From NCBI GenBank assembly GCA_002425765.1, contig DIMW01000006.1, positions 1 through 64,000 of the forward strand: DNA of 64,000 nt, read 5' to 3'. The notes beneath the pieces were generated by a model that saw only the letters and a program-made list of their open reading frames with translations, searched no databases and was not told the origin of the DNA. The position numbers and the translations under genes were made by a program. The DNA is from Spirochaetaceae bacterium UBA5556. GTDB taxonomy: Bacteria; Spirochaetota; Spirochaetia; Treponematales; Rectinemataceae. Positions 23,453 to 31,317 of this stretch are shown here, one piece after another. Each line of letters opens with the position of its first letter. Position 1 is the stretch's first letter.

Positions 23453-24955
23453 CTACTGAATCATCTTGGTTAATAATTCTTCCGAAATATCGGATCTTTT
23501 ATTGCAATCAAGCATGTCTGTGATTTCACCCTTCTTCAGGATTATGATCCTGTCGCAGTAGGACACTATCTCGTCCAGCTCCGAAGAAATGAAGACAACG
23601 CCGTTGCCTGCATCCGCGAACTCGCTGACACTATTCATGATTTCCTGCTTGGACTGGATATCGATCCCGAAGGTGGGGTCGTCAAGGAAAAGAATGCTCG
23701 AATCGCTCATCATGCTTTTGGCCACGACGACCTTTTGTTGATTGCCGCCCGACAATGACTTTACTATTTGCCATGGGCCAGCCGCCTTGATGCTCATTTT
23801 CTCCATGAATCCGTTGATGATCTTTAGTCCTTCGCGATCCCTGATCAACCGATACTTCAAAATCTTGCTGAGAATAGGAAAAATCATGTTTTCCTTTATC
23901 GAAAAGCTCATCACAAGCCCTTGCTTTCGCCTGTCTTCGGGGACCATGGCGATACCGTGTTTTATGGCGTCTCTCGGACTTCTGATGTTTGTCTTATTCC
24001 CGCGAATCAGTATTTCACCCGAACTCTTTTTCAAGACTCCATAAATAGCGCCGACTATTTCGCTCCTGCCGCTTCCGAGCAGCCCGGCTATCCCGAGAAT
24101 CTCGCCCCTCCGAAGGGTGAACGATACGTTTCGAACATGCTTTCCGACGGAAAGGTCTTTTATCTCGAGTAGTGTATCGGCGGCTTTTTCATCCGAGGGC
24201 CTGGTTCTTGTCCTTTTAGCGATCAACCGTTCCCCGAGCATGTCATTAATTGTCTCCTCCATGGTCGTTTCGGAGACATCTTTCGTACTGATTCTGTTGC
24301 CGTCACGGAGCACCGTTATCCTGTTACATATTTTAAATATGTCCTGCAGGTAATGGGACACATAGATGATGGAAATGCCCTTCTCGGTAAGCTTGCCGAT
24401 AACCTTAAATAGTTTTTCAATTTCCTTATGCGACAACGACGCCGTCGGTTCGTCCATGATAACGATGCGTGACTCCGATGATAAAGCCTTAGCTATTTCC
24501 ACCATTTGTTGAGAGCCAGTGCTGAGGTCGCATATAAGTTGTCGCGGGTTAATGTCGTCGGCGCCGATCTCGTGCAGGAGGCTCGCCGTTCTTTCCTCAC
24601 ATTTCTTATCATTAAGAATAAGGGCCCTGATCCTCGGCTCCTTGGCCAGGAATACGTTCTGCGATACGGTGAGCGACGGAACCAGGCTGAACTCCTGAAA
24701 AATCATGCCGATTCCATGCTTCCGCGCCTCGATGGGCGAACCGTAGAGAACCTCCCGACCGTCAAGCCTGATCGTGCCTCCGTCTCGTACGGTGACGCCG
24801 TTCAGTATTTTCATCAACGTCGATTTTCCCGCGCCATTCTGCCCAATGACCGCATGCACTTCGCCCGAGTAGAGATCGAAATGAACACCGTGAAGCACTT
24901 CGATGCCACCATAGGACTTGGCAATACCGTCCATCTCAAGTATCAGGTCACTCAT
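23453..24955 (-). CDS. Ribose-type ABC transporter ATPase (two NBDs)
   Basis: A 500-residue RbsA-type ATPase with two fused nucleotide-binding domains. NBD1 has Walker A GQNGAGKST (near residue 40), the signature LSTGSQQ and Walker B IVIMDEP. NBD2 has the degenerate Walker A GLLGSGRS (usual in this family), the signature LSGGNQQ and Walker B LFLDDP. It energises import through the permease downstream. Only a weak ribosome site precedes the ATG. It follows the binding-protein gene by 77 bp. Family assignment is certain; the substrate is that of the cluster, unknown. Confidence 0.93.
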   Translation of the reverse strand: MSDLILEMDGIAKSYGGIEVLHGVHFDLYSGEVHAVIGQNGAGKSTLMKILNGVTVRDGGTIRLDGREVLYGSPIEARKHGIGMIFQEFSLVPSLTVSQNVFLAKEPRIRALILNDKKCEERTASLLHEIGADDINPRQLICDLSTGSQQMVEIAKALSSESRIVIMDEPTASLSHKEIEKLFKVIGKLTEKGISIIYVSHYLQDIFKICNRITVLRDGNRISTKDVSETTMEETINDMLGERLIAKRTRTRPSDEKAADTLLEIKDLSVGKHVRNVSFTLRRGEILGIAGLLGSGRSEIVGAIYGVLKKSSGEILIRGNKTNIRSPRDAIKHGIAMVPEDRRKQGLVMSFSIKENMIFPILSKILKYRLIRDREGLKIINGFMEKMSIKAAGPWQIVKSLSGGNQQKVVVAKSMMSDSSILFLDDPTFGIDIQSKQEIMNSVSEFADAGNGVVFISSELDEIVSYCDRIIILKKGEITDMLDCNKRSDISEELLTKMIQ

Positions 24956-25032
24956 ATCCTACCCAACTGATAAATATGGTTAGGAAGGGCAGCCGACATC
25001 GATTCGACTACCCTTTCCATTAACTCAGCTCA

Positions 25033-26136
25033 TTATTTTTTCGAAGCGTTAATGATTTCCGGTGCAGGATCGGCTCCCATGACCTTTTTCCACACCGATA
25101 CAACGTTTTTGGCGTCCGCTTTAGCCGCAGGGACCATCAAGAAAGCCGGGCACGGTTTCCCAAGGATACCGTACGCCCCCATGATAACAAGCGAATAGCC
25201 CATGGCATATGGGTCGTCGACCACTATACCGGCGATATTTCCGCCCTTGACCATATCGAGAGCATTCGCCGCGCCGAAATCGAACGTGACGACTTTTATG
25301 TCGGGTCTTTTGGCCGCGCGGCATGCGGCGACGACAGCTTCGGCCGGCCCATCCCACGGCGAAAACAACCCGACAATATCGGGATGCTGGGTAATCATGG
25401 CGGCCGCAGCAACGCCCGAGCTCTCGGCATCCGTTATGCCCTGCTCGGCGACAATTTGAATCTTCGGGTATCTAGTCTGGATTATGTACTTGAACGCCGC
25501 CTCGCGCATGTTCGTATTGTGATACTTCGTGTCGTAGTACATGAATCCGATCTTGCCCTTGCCGCCGATAGCATCGGCAAGCATCTCCGCCGCGTCCTTC
25601 CCGAGGTTGACAAGATCGCTCGAACACACGCCGACATAGTCGTTCGGATGCTTGAACCCTTCCGGAAGCTCATCTATAAACGCGAGCTTAACGCCGGCCT
25701 CGATAGCCTCGCGGTAAGCCTGTGCCTCGGATACCGGATCGACCACCAGCGATAGCATGATATCCGGCTTGACGGCCAACGCATTCTCTATATCCGTTTT
25801 CTGTTTCGCGGGATCGAACTGGGCGTCGGCGGTGAACACCAAATTCATGTTGAGATCGGCGATAGCCTTCTCGGACCCTGCCTGAATGCCCTTCGACCAT
25901 GCCGATTCCTCGCCGAACAACCACGCGACCTTGAGCTTTTTGGCCTTTATCGTAGCGGTTTCTGCCGGCGTCAACTGAAGTACGCTCGTGGGAACCGCTT
26001 TTACGCCGGTCGAGCTAAGCGTCGCAAACTCCTTTTTTATGTTTTCCAGTTCCGGATCAAGCGGCGTGTCCGCGAATACCAGGGAAAACGATGAAACCAA
26101 AATCATACAGAATAACGAAAAACTCCTTGCTTTCAT
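25033..26136 (-). CDS. Ribose-type ABC transporter substrate-binding protein
   Basis: A 367-residue periplasmic-binding protein of the RbsB/LacI-like class. The start at 26136 has AGGAGG-type sequence upstream and gives a signal peptide (MKARSFSLFCMILVSSFSLVFA). The lobe pattern is seen in KLKVAWLFGEESAWSKGIQAG, VKPDIMLSLVVDPV, KLAFIDELPEG, GKGKIGFMYYDTKYHNTN and DIVGLFSPWDGPAEAVVAA. It delivers a sugar or polyol to the permease. The gene heads the transporter part of the operon; 149 bp separate it from the ASRT-family gene upstream. Confidence 0.93.
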   Translation of the reverse strand: MKARSFSLFCMILVSSFSLVFADTPLDPELENIKKEFATLSSTGVKAVPTSVLQLTPAETATIKAKKLKVAWLFGEESAWSKGIQAGSEKAIADLNMNLVFTADAQFDPAKQKTDIENALAVKPDIMLSLVVDPVSEAQAYREAIEAGVKLAFIDELPEGFKHPNDYVGVCSSDLVNLGKDAAEMLADAIGGKGKIGFMYYDTKYHNTNMREAAFKYIIQTRYPKIQIVAEQGITDAESSGVAAAAMITQHPDIVGLFSPWDGPAEAVVAACRAAKRPDIKVVTFDFGAANALDMVKGGNIAGIVVDDPYAMGYSLVIMGAYGILGKPCPAFLMVPAAKADAKNVVSVWKKVMGADPAPEIINASKK

Positions 26137-26285
26137 TTCTCTCCTCCTTCTTGACCACCAAAATACTTCATTCATTACACGAATTCCGAGACCCTTCATC
26201 CCCCTTTCCAGCCGCGCGGCTGGCATGATTTTACCTCTATGCGTGCAAGAACAGAAAAAGCCTTCGCGAGTACACGGCCGTACCG

Positions 26286-26663
26286 CTAGTCGGCGTACCC
26301 CATAGTGCCGATATAGGCCAGATTGTCCTGACTGACATCCATCCGTCCGTACTGGACAACGACCTCGACGCTGCTTCTGAAGCGCAATGCGTATTGGTAA
26401 AGCCGTTCGAGTTTGACTCCGCCGATCTCCTCCGAATGATCCATCCTAAAGCATTTGATGCGCTGCGCCGGCACCTCAAGCCTAATGCCCTCTATCGGCG
26501 GTTTATCCTCAAAATAGATATCCATGAACACCTCAGCGTTTTTATTTTGGCAGTTTAGAATCATGATCGCTTCATGTCCAACAAAGCCGGTATCCGCCGT
26601 TTTGTCTTTCAACGGCATCCAGCCGTCGGCAACATACCATGTCTTCGATCCACCCTTGCTCAT
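26286..26663 (-). CDS. ASRT-family protein (sensory rhodopsin transducer fold)
   Basis: A 125-residue protein of the ASRT family, named for the Anabaena sensory rhodopsin transducer. The pattern KTWYVADGWMPL, GHEAIMILNCQNK, VFMDIYFEDKPPIEG, RLEVPAQRIKCFRM, then VVVQYGRMD and YIGTMGYAD is diagnostic. Most bacterial members have no rhodopsin and lie next to carbohydrate genes; a sugar-binding role has been proposed for them. No rhodopsin is present here, and the protein lies inside a polyol/sugar operon. GGGAG precedes ATG 26663 (7 nt). It may sense or bind the pathway substrate; this is inference. Confidence 0.8.
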   Translation of the reverse strand: MSKGGSKTWYVADGWMPLKDKTADTGFVGHEAIMILNCQNKNAEVFMDIYFEDKPPIEGIRLEVPAQRIKCFRMDHSEEIGGVKLERLYQYALRFRSSVEVVVQYGRMDVSQDNLAYIGTMGYAD

Positions 26664-26709
26664 TGGTTCTCCCTTCGAAGCCCGGCGATGAGCCAAGCCC
26701 GCCTTTCGG

Positions 26710-27873
26710 TTACAGTTCGATTACCTTCCTGTATTCGGAATTGAAAGGTTCCGCGCCTTTGTCCGTAATGATGACACCGTCCTCGAATCTTAAGCCTAAC
26801 GCTTGGTCGCCGAGGAAAATATCAACCTGGAAAGTCATTCCCTCCTCGAGATTGTAAGAGCTGTTCTCTTCCAAAAACGGATGCTCGCATTCCATTATTC
26901 CCGTGCCGTGGCAAGGGCCATAGAGAAAGTAGTTTGTGAATCCCTTTGCCTCGAGGTATTGCCAATATTTCTTGAATACCTCCTTGGCTTGGATCCCCGG
27001 CTTAAGCGATGAAATCACGCGTTCCTGCGCACCTATTCCCACTTCCACGAGCTCCCGGTACTTTTTCGACATGCGGCCGATACACAGAGGTCTACCGATG
27101 GATGAGGCGTAGCCTTTATATTTGCAGCCAAAACTGAACTGAATCGGCTCGTTCGCTTGAATGATCTTGTGCGAGGCTCGGCTGATGGCCTGATTCGTAC
27201 GGTTGCCAGAAAGCACAAAGGGCGTGTAGGCGACATTCTCGGCCCTGTTTTTGAACATCTCGCCCAAGATGTACGACGAGACCTCGACCTCCTCCATACC
27301 AGGACGGACATTTTTCAACGCGGCCTCGAAGGCCTTAAATGTAATCTCGGAGGACCGCTTAAGCAGTCGAACCTCGTTCGCGCTCTTCTTCATCCGAAGG
27401 TCTATAAGGATCTCGTCCGCCCTGACTATATCCGCGCCATCGGCCGATCGCGTAATCGCATCGTATACCGGATAGGCGATAATGGCCATTCCCGAGATGC
27501 CGATTCGCTTCGGCTTCCTGCCCCCGGATATGAAACGGAACACGTCGCCGTACGATGGAAGATTCTGGTTGGGATAGTTGGGTTCGGATGATTCGCGGTG
27601 TTCGAGTATCTGAAAGATATTGTGCAAGACCCCGCTATCCTCGGCGAATGTCTTTGACTCGGGGCCTATGACAAGCGCCGCAGGCCCTTCCCGAGGGATC
27701 ACAACGGCTCCCGTCTCAAAGGCGGGCCAATAATTGGCAAGATAAATCAGGTTCTGGGGCTCGGATTCCGACCCGAATACCACCAGAACATCCAAGTCTT
27801 TTTGCTTGAGGATTTTTTGAACATTTGCGAGTCGCGCATCGTACTCGGCTTGAGTAATCTTCTCGTCTTCCAC
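26710..27873 (-). CDS. M24-family (creatinase/Xaa-Pro peptidase-like) protein, metal ligands degraded
   Basis: A protein of about 387 residues with the pita-bread fold. An N-terminal creatinase_N domain (DLDVLVVFGSESEPQNL...) precedes a peptidase M24 domain. In M24 enzymes the motif D-x-G...GYxSDxxR supplies two metal-binding aspartates; here it reads SFGCKYKGYASSIGRP, so both are serines (about residues 247 and 258). HGTGIMECEHPF keeps the histidine, QVDIF has Asp for Glu, and FEDGVII keeps the last Glu. It is therefore probably not a metallopeptidase but may be creatinase-like, which needs no metal. The start is GTG 27873 with AAGGA upstream, just downstream of a LacI-type operator. Confidence 0.75.
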   Translation of the reverse strand: MEDEKITQAEYDARLANVQKILKQKDLDVLVVFGSESEPQNLIYLANYWPAFETGAVVIPREGPAALVIGPESKTFAEDSGVLHNIFQILEHRESSEPNYPNQNLPSYGDVFRFISGGRKPKRIGISGMAIIAYPVYDAITRSADGADIVRADEILIDLRMKKSANEVRLLKRSSEITFKAFEAALKNVRPGMEEVEVSSYILGEMFKNRAENVAYTPFVLSGNRTNQAISRASHKIIQANEPIQFSFGCKYKGYASSIGRPLCIGRMSKKYRELVEVGIGAQERVISSLKPGIQAKEVFKKYWQYLEAKGFTNYFLYGPCHGTGIMECEHPFLEENSSYNLEEGMTFQVDIFLGDQALGLRFEDGVIITDKGAEPFNSEYRKVIEL

Positions 27874-27887
27874 TTGATATTCCTTTC

Positions 27888-27901
27888 TACACACGTGTGT
27901 A
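27888..27901. promoter_or_regulatory. LacI-type operator upstream of the M24 gene
   Basis: TACACACGTGTGTA is a 14-bp perfect palindrome and the core of the 20-bp palindrome found at 29237-29256. It lies 15 bp before the GTG start of the M24 gene, in the 111-bp gap after the alcohol dehydrogenase gene. Its position suggests a second control point inside the regulon. Confidence 0.75.
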
Positions 27902-27984
27902 TTTTAACATATCCCCTCAACGCCCCACATAAAGCTCTCCGTGAACGCGATCAAAAACCGCTACCGCTGCACTTGCAACGTCCG

Positions 27985-29157
27985 CTAAGCCTTCTTGCCG
28001 GGAACGACCTCAATCTTCATGCACTTGTTCGGATCTGTCACGATGCCTATATCTTTCACGACCTCCTCGAGGCTCATCGTATGGGTGATGAGCTTGTTGA
28101 AGGCGAATCGATCGCCGTGCTTGCGCATGACCGTAAGTACCTGCCCCCACTTATTGCCGCAATGGTAAAGGCCGTGGATATGAAGGTTTTTTGACGAAAT
28201 ATGCTGCATCACGTTCAGTGGTACGGTCTGGCCGGTATCCACCCAGTTTCCCACCTCGATCACCGTCCCACCCTTCCTTGCCATCTCACATGCCTCGAGG
28301 AATACCATTGGATCGCCGGCAGACTCGATTACGAGGTCGGCACCAATGCCGCCGGTTAATTCCTTTACCTTCCACACTCTTTCTTTGGCCTCCATTCTGG
28401 TCGCGTTTATCGTTACGTCGGCGTAGAGGGATTTCACAATATCAAGCCGCAGGTCCGAGAAATCGGTCGCGATCGCGAGCCCGGCCCCTTGGATTTTGGC
28501 CATGATTCCGTGAAGCGCGCCGAGGGGGCCATTACCGAGAATCGCGACGGAATCGCCGGGCCCGAATCCCTCCCTGATGGCGGGATAAGGCGACGTCGCG
28601 CGAGCGAGAGCACTATAGGCAACAGCCATCTCTTCCACGAAAACCGCCGTCTCGGTGGTCATGTCGTCCGGAATCTTGAAGAGCGTCGAATGAGGAAAAA
28701 TATACATGTATTCGGCAAAGCCTCCTCGAAGGTAAGGGGGTATGTCGGAATGCGGGTGAACGCCGTATGCCATGACCTGATTCTCGCAGGTAATATTGTC
28801 GTACATATTTTTGCAATACCAGCACTTACCGCAATTCACTTCGACCGCTACGGCGACTCGATCTCCTTCTTTCAAAACCTGCCTCGAGGCTTCCATGACA
28901 ACCGCAGCGTCTTTGCCGATCTCCATTATCGTTCCGATGATCTCATGCCCTTCGATAAACGGAAAAAGCGAGATCCCACGCACCATCGTCACGTCTCCCT
29001 TATAGATATGGCGGTCAGTCCCGCATACGCCGCACATATCGACGCGAATTATCGCGGAATCCTTATCAATTTTCGGATACGGGAAAGTCTTGAGTTCCAT
29101 CAGGCCAGTCCCAACTGTGACTGCGGCGCGAACTTCTTGTGGTTTCGAAAAAGTCAT
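27985..29157 (-). CDS. Zinc-dependent alcohol/polyol dehydrogenase (MDR family)
   Basis: A 390-residue medium-chain dehydrogenase. The catalytic zinc ligands lie in MCGVCGTDRH and FIEGHEIIG, and the structural-zinc cysteines in NCGKCWYCKNMYDNITC. The NAD site is VAILGNGPLGALHGI. This is the threonine/sorbitol dehydrogenase class, which oxidises secondary alcohols of polyols or sugars. GGAGG precedes the ATG. It is the first gene of the operon, directly behind the consensus promoter and 20-bp operator. A first oxidation of a polyol or sugar is the likely role; the substrate is unknown. Confidence 0.85.
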   Translation of the reverse strand: MTFSKPQEVRAAVTVGTGLMELKTFPYPKIDKDSAIIRVDMCGVCGTDRHIYKGDVTMVRGISLFPFIEGHEIIGTIMEIGKDAAVVMEASRQVLKEGDRVAVAVEVNCGKCWYCKNMYDNITCENQVMAYGVHPHSDIPPYLRGGFAEYMYIFPHSTLFKIPDDMTTETAVFVEEMAVAYSALARATSPYPAIREGFGPGDSVAILGNGPLGALHGIMAKIQGAGLAIATDFSDLRLDIVKSLYADVTINATRMEAKERVWKVKELTGGIGADLVIESAGDPMVFLEACEMARKGGTVIEVGNWVDTGQTVPLNVMQHISSKNLHIHGLYHCGNKWGQVLTVMRKHGDRFAFNKLITHTMSLEEVVKDIGIVTDPNKCMKIEVVPGKKA

Positions 29158-29236
29158 TCTCTCCCTCCTACCGCTTTTTCCGCATGAAAGTCCGGCGGAA
29201 ACGATCGACTTTCACGGTTCGCCTTCTCAAAATAGA

Positions 29237-29256
29237 ATTACACACGTGTGTAATTG
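29237..29256. promoter_or_regulatory. LacI-type operator, 20-bp perfect palindrome
   Basis: AATTACACACGTGTGTAATT lies immediately downstream of the -10 box, covering the expected start of transcription. Its core recurs upstream of the M24 gene. A LacI-family repressor is encoded 195 bp further upstream on the same strand. Bound repressor here would block the promoter directly. Confidence 0.85.
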
Positions 29257-29262
29257 AAAAAA

Positions 29263-29291
29263 TTATAAAACCTCATTTTAAATCTGTCAAG
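29263..29291 (-). promoter_or_regulatory. Consensus sigma-70 promoter of the catabolic operon
   Basis: On the minus strand TTGACA (29291-29286), a 17-bp spacer and TATAAT (29268-29263): an exact match to consensus at both hexamers and spacing. The palindromic operator follows at once. It drives the operon starting with the alcohol dehydrogenase. Confidence 0.85.
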
Positions 29292-29451
29292 AGAAAAAGA
29301 GCAAAATAACTTCGACAATACAGACCACAAAACGCTGCGATCCATGAATGAAATAAAAGCGTGTTTTATGATAGGCGAGGCGTTTTCGCATTTGAAAAGA
29401 CCACACATATCGCCCTAGGATTCACTTCTCAAAACTTCTTCGCGGAAAGAA

Positions 29452-30450
29452 TCATACAGAATCGCGAATGACCAGCTCTGGCTGCAGCTTGACCGTCGCG
29501 GTTTTCCAATTCGAAGGAGTCCGTATGTTTTCGAGAATTATCTCGGCCGCTTTGTTTCCTATTTCGAGGCTTGGCTGGCGAACGGTCGTCAATGACGGCT
29601 TCATGAACCTGGAAAAAGGGAGATCGTCGTACCCGATAACCGCGACATCTTGAGGAATTTGCATGCCCAGTTCCTGAAGAGCGCGATAAACGCCAAGGCA
29701 CATAAAATCCGTAAGCGAAAAGATCGCCGTTATGCCTTTTTTTTGGGTCAGCAACTTCATTGTCTCGGAATATGCGACATCATAGTTTTGGGGAATCCCC
29801 ACGATAAGCGATTCATCTATCGGGACATCCTTATCGTTATGGGCTTTACGATAACCTGCGATAGCCTGCTCGGAGGAAGACATCGTATGCGGTCCGGCGA
29901 GGAACGCGATCCGCCTGTGTCCCTTGTCAAGCAGACACGTGATCGCCGAATACGCGCCTACCATTTGGTCGACGAAAACGCTGTTGCCGCTCAGATCCCG
30001 GCAATCTATATCCAGGAAAACCACCGGGATTTGGTATCGCTCGAAAAACTTGTTGTGAAGATGGTTCACCGAGGTGGGAGAGAATATAATACCGTCAACC
30101 CCACGCGAATTAAGGATATTAAGAAACTCCCGCTCTCGTTGAATGCTGTAGTTCGTGTTACAGAGTATGATATTGAACTTGTTAGTCGCGAGATAACTTT
30201 CGGCAGCACAAATGATTTCGGTGAAGAAGGGGTTCTTTATGTCGGAAATTACCAGTCCGATGATTTTTGTATTCCGAGTCTTCAGCGACCGAGCGACCTC
30301 ATTGGGGACGTAATCGTGCTCTTTGGCGATTTGCTGTATTCTGTCTCGCGTAGACTTCTTGACGACGGGACTGTCTCGCAAAGCCCGTGAGACTGTCGAG
30401 TGATCGACGTTCGCAAGTTTTGCGATTGTTTTTATGCTCGTCCTCGCCAT
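29452..30450 (-). CDS. LacI-family transcriptional repressor
   Basis: A 332-residue LacI/GalR regulator. The N-terminal helix-turn-helix is SIKTIAKLANVDHSTVSRAL, the hinge helix region PNEVARSLKTRNT, and the ligand-binding domain starts KIIGLVISDIKNPFFTEI and ends LTTVRQPSLEIGNKAAEIIL. It should bind the ACACACGTGTGT palindromes at 29237-29256 and 27888-27901 and release them on binding the substrate or an intermediate. The gene has its own promoter and is not in the operon; 294 bp separate it from the first operon gene. The operator-regulator match is inferred from proximity and from palindrome type. Confidence 0.9.
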   Translation of the reverse strand: MARTSIKTIAKLANVDHSTVSRALRDSPVVKKSTRDRIQQIAKEHDYVPNEVARSLKTRNTKIIGLVISDIKNPFFTEIICAAESYLATNKFNIILCNTNYSIQREREFLNILNSRGVDGIIFSPTSVNHLHNKFFERYQIPVVFLDIDCRDLSGNSVFVDQMVGAYSAITCLLDKGHRRIAFLAGPHTMSSSEQAIAGYRKAHNDKDVPIDESLIVGIPQNYDVAYSETMKLLTQKKGITAIFSLTDFMCLGVYRALQELGMQIPQDVAVIGYDDLPFSRFMKPSLTTVRQPSLEIGNKAAEIILENIRTPSNWKTATVKLQPELVIRDSV

Positions 30451-30475
30451 TTATGTCTCGCTTTCCGATTTCAAC

Positions 30476-30503
30476 TTTATAATATATTTCCAAAGTCCAT
30501 CAA
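30476..30503 (-). promoter_or_regulatory. Probable promoter of the lacI-family gene
   Basis: On the minus strand TTGATG (30503-30498), a 16-bp spacer and TATAAA (30481-30476), 26 bp before the start codon. The -35 deviates from consensus in two positions. Confidence 0.5.
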
Positions 30504-30957
30504 GTAGCCTAATTCCCTGGCCTGACAAACGCTCACAAGGGACGGGCCTTGGACAATATACCGAGGAGACCGATCTGGAAAGAACGAGAACCGCAGGCAA
30601 TCGCTCCCGAGGAACTTTCCACGAGGATAGTTGCCCCATGGCTATCCCGATTTTTTCTCTGAAATGGTTTGAAAAACGTCATCCATCATCACCGTCTGTT
30701 TGGAAAATGGAGATGCCGATATCCAGCGCGACTGTTGAAACTCCATGATAATGTTCCCTAGCGGACTCAATTAAAATGTCCCCTTGGTAGGATAGCAGCC
30801 AGGAGCGAAGATGGCTCAGGAATTACCGAAGAGCCAGAAAGAGCTCATATGGGCGAAGATGATGGGACAGGTTGCACAGAAGCAGCGCTCGCTGAAAGAG
30901 GGTGGCGGAGAGGCTGAAGGGATGTCAGGAGATGAGTATTGGCCAGTGAGACACTGA
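30504..30957 (+). other. Unassigned region with a 48-codon ORF
   Basis: Between the LacI promoter and the histidine-kinase remnant I see no recognisable gene. A 48-codon frame, ATG 30811 to TGA 30957, has AGGAG 4 nt upstream and encodes MAQELPKSQKELIWAKMMG, then GQVAQKQRSLKEGGG. It is charged and helical and may be the beginning of a broken transposase-type helix-turn-helix protein or nothing. The decayed kinase starts abruptly right after it, so this may be insertion debris. Confidence 0.3.
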
Positions 30958-30959
30958 GG

Positions 30960-31317
30960 CGGTGGCTGCTCGCGAACGGCCAGGACGACATAAGCAGGTC
31001 CGTCGTCGAGCTTGGCATGATATTGCAGTATTCCATGTCGGCAAAGGCGGTCGTCAGCCTCCAGGAAGAGCTGCAGAACGTTGGGAATGGATGACGAAAC
31101 GCTCCGTGAAGTCTTAGCGGGGAAACCGGAACAGAATGAAAAGCCAGATCCCTCCAAGATGCATATCGGCATCAAGAATGTCGACGAACGGATCAAACAC
31201 AGATACGGCGCTCCTTTCGGCGTCTCGATCACCAGCCGCTACGGATTCGGGACGACGGTCAGCATTCTGATACCGGAGGATGGTGCCAAGCCGATGAGTC
31301 TGGAGCCCAAGCAATGA
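30960..31317 (+). pseudogene. Remnant of a YesM-type sensor histidine kinase
   Basis: Two pieces in different frames. RWLLANGQDDISRSVVELG (from about 30960), then MILQYSMSAKAVVSLQEEL, is the helix after the phospho-acceptor in YesM-like kinases. MDDETLREVLAGKPEQN, then HIGIKNVDERIKHRYG and GFGTTVSILIPEDG (to 31317) is the last part of the HATPase domain. The N-box region between them (some 80-100 residues) is deleted, and the sensor and membrane parts are missing. The TGA overlaps the ATG of the response regulator, the usual arrangement of an intact pair. The kinase cannot work. Confidence 0.75.

Noticed and set aside
29158..29236. Riboswitch in the leader of the alcohol dehydrogenase gene
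   Set aside because: The leader is under 110 nt and shows no known riboswitch core; operator control explains the region.
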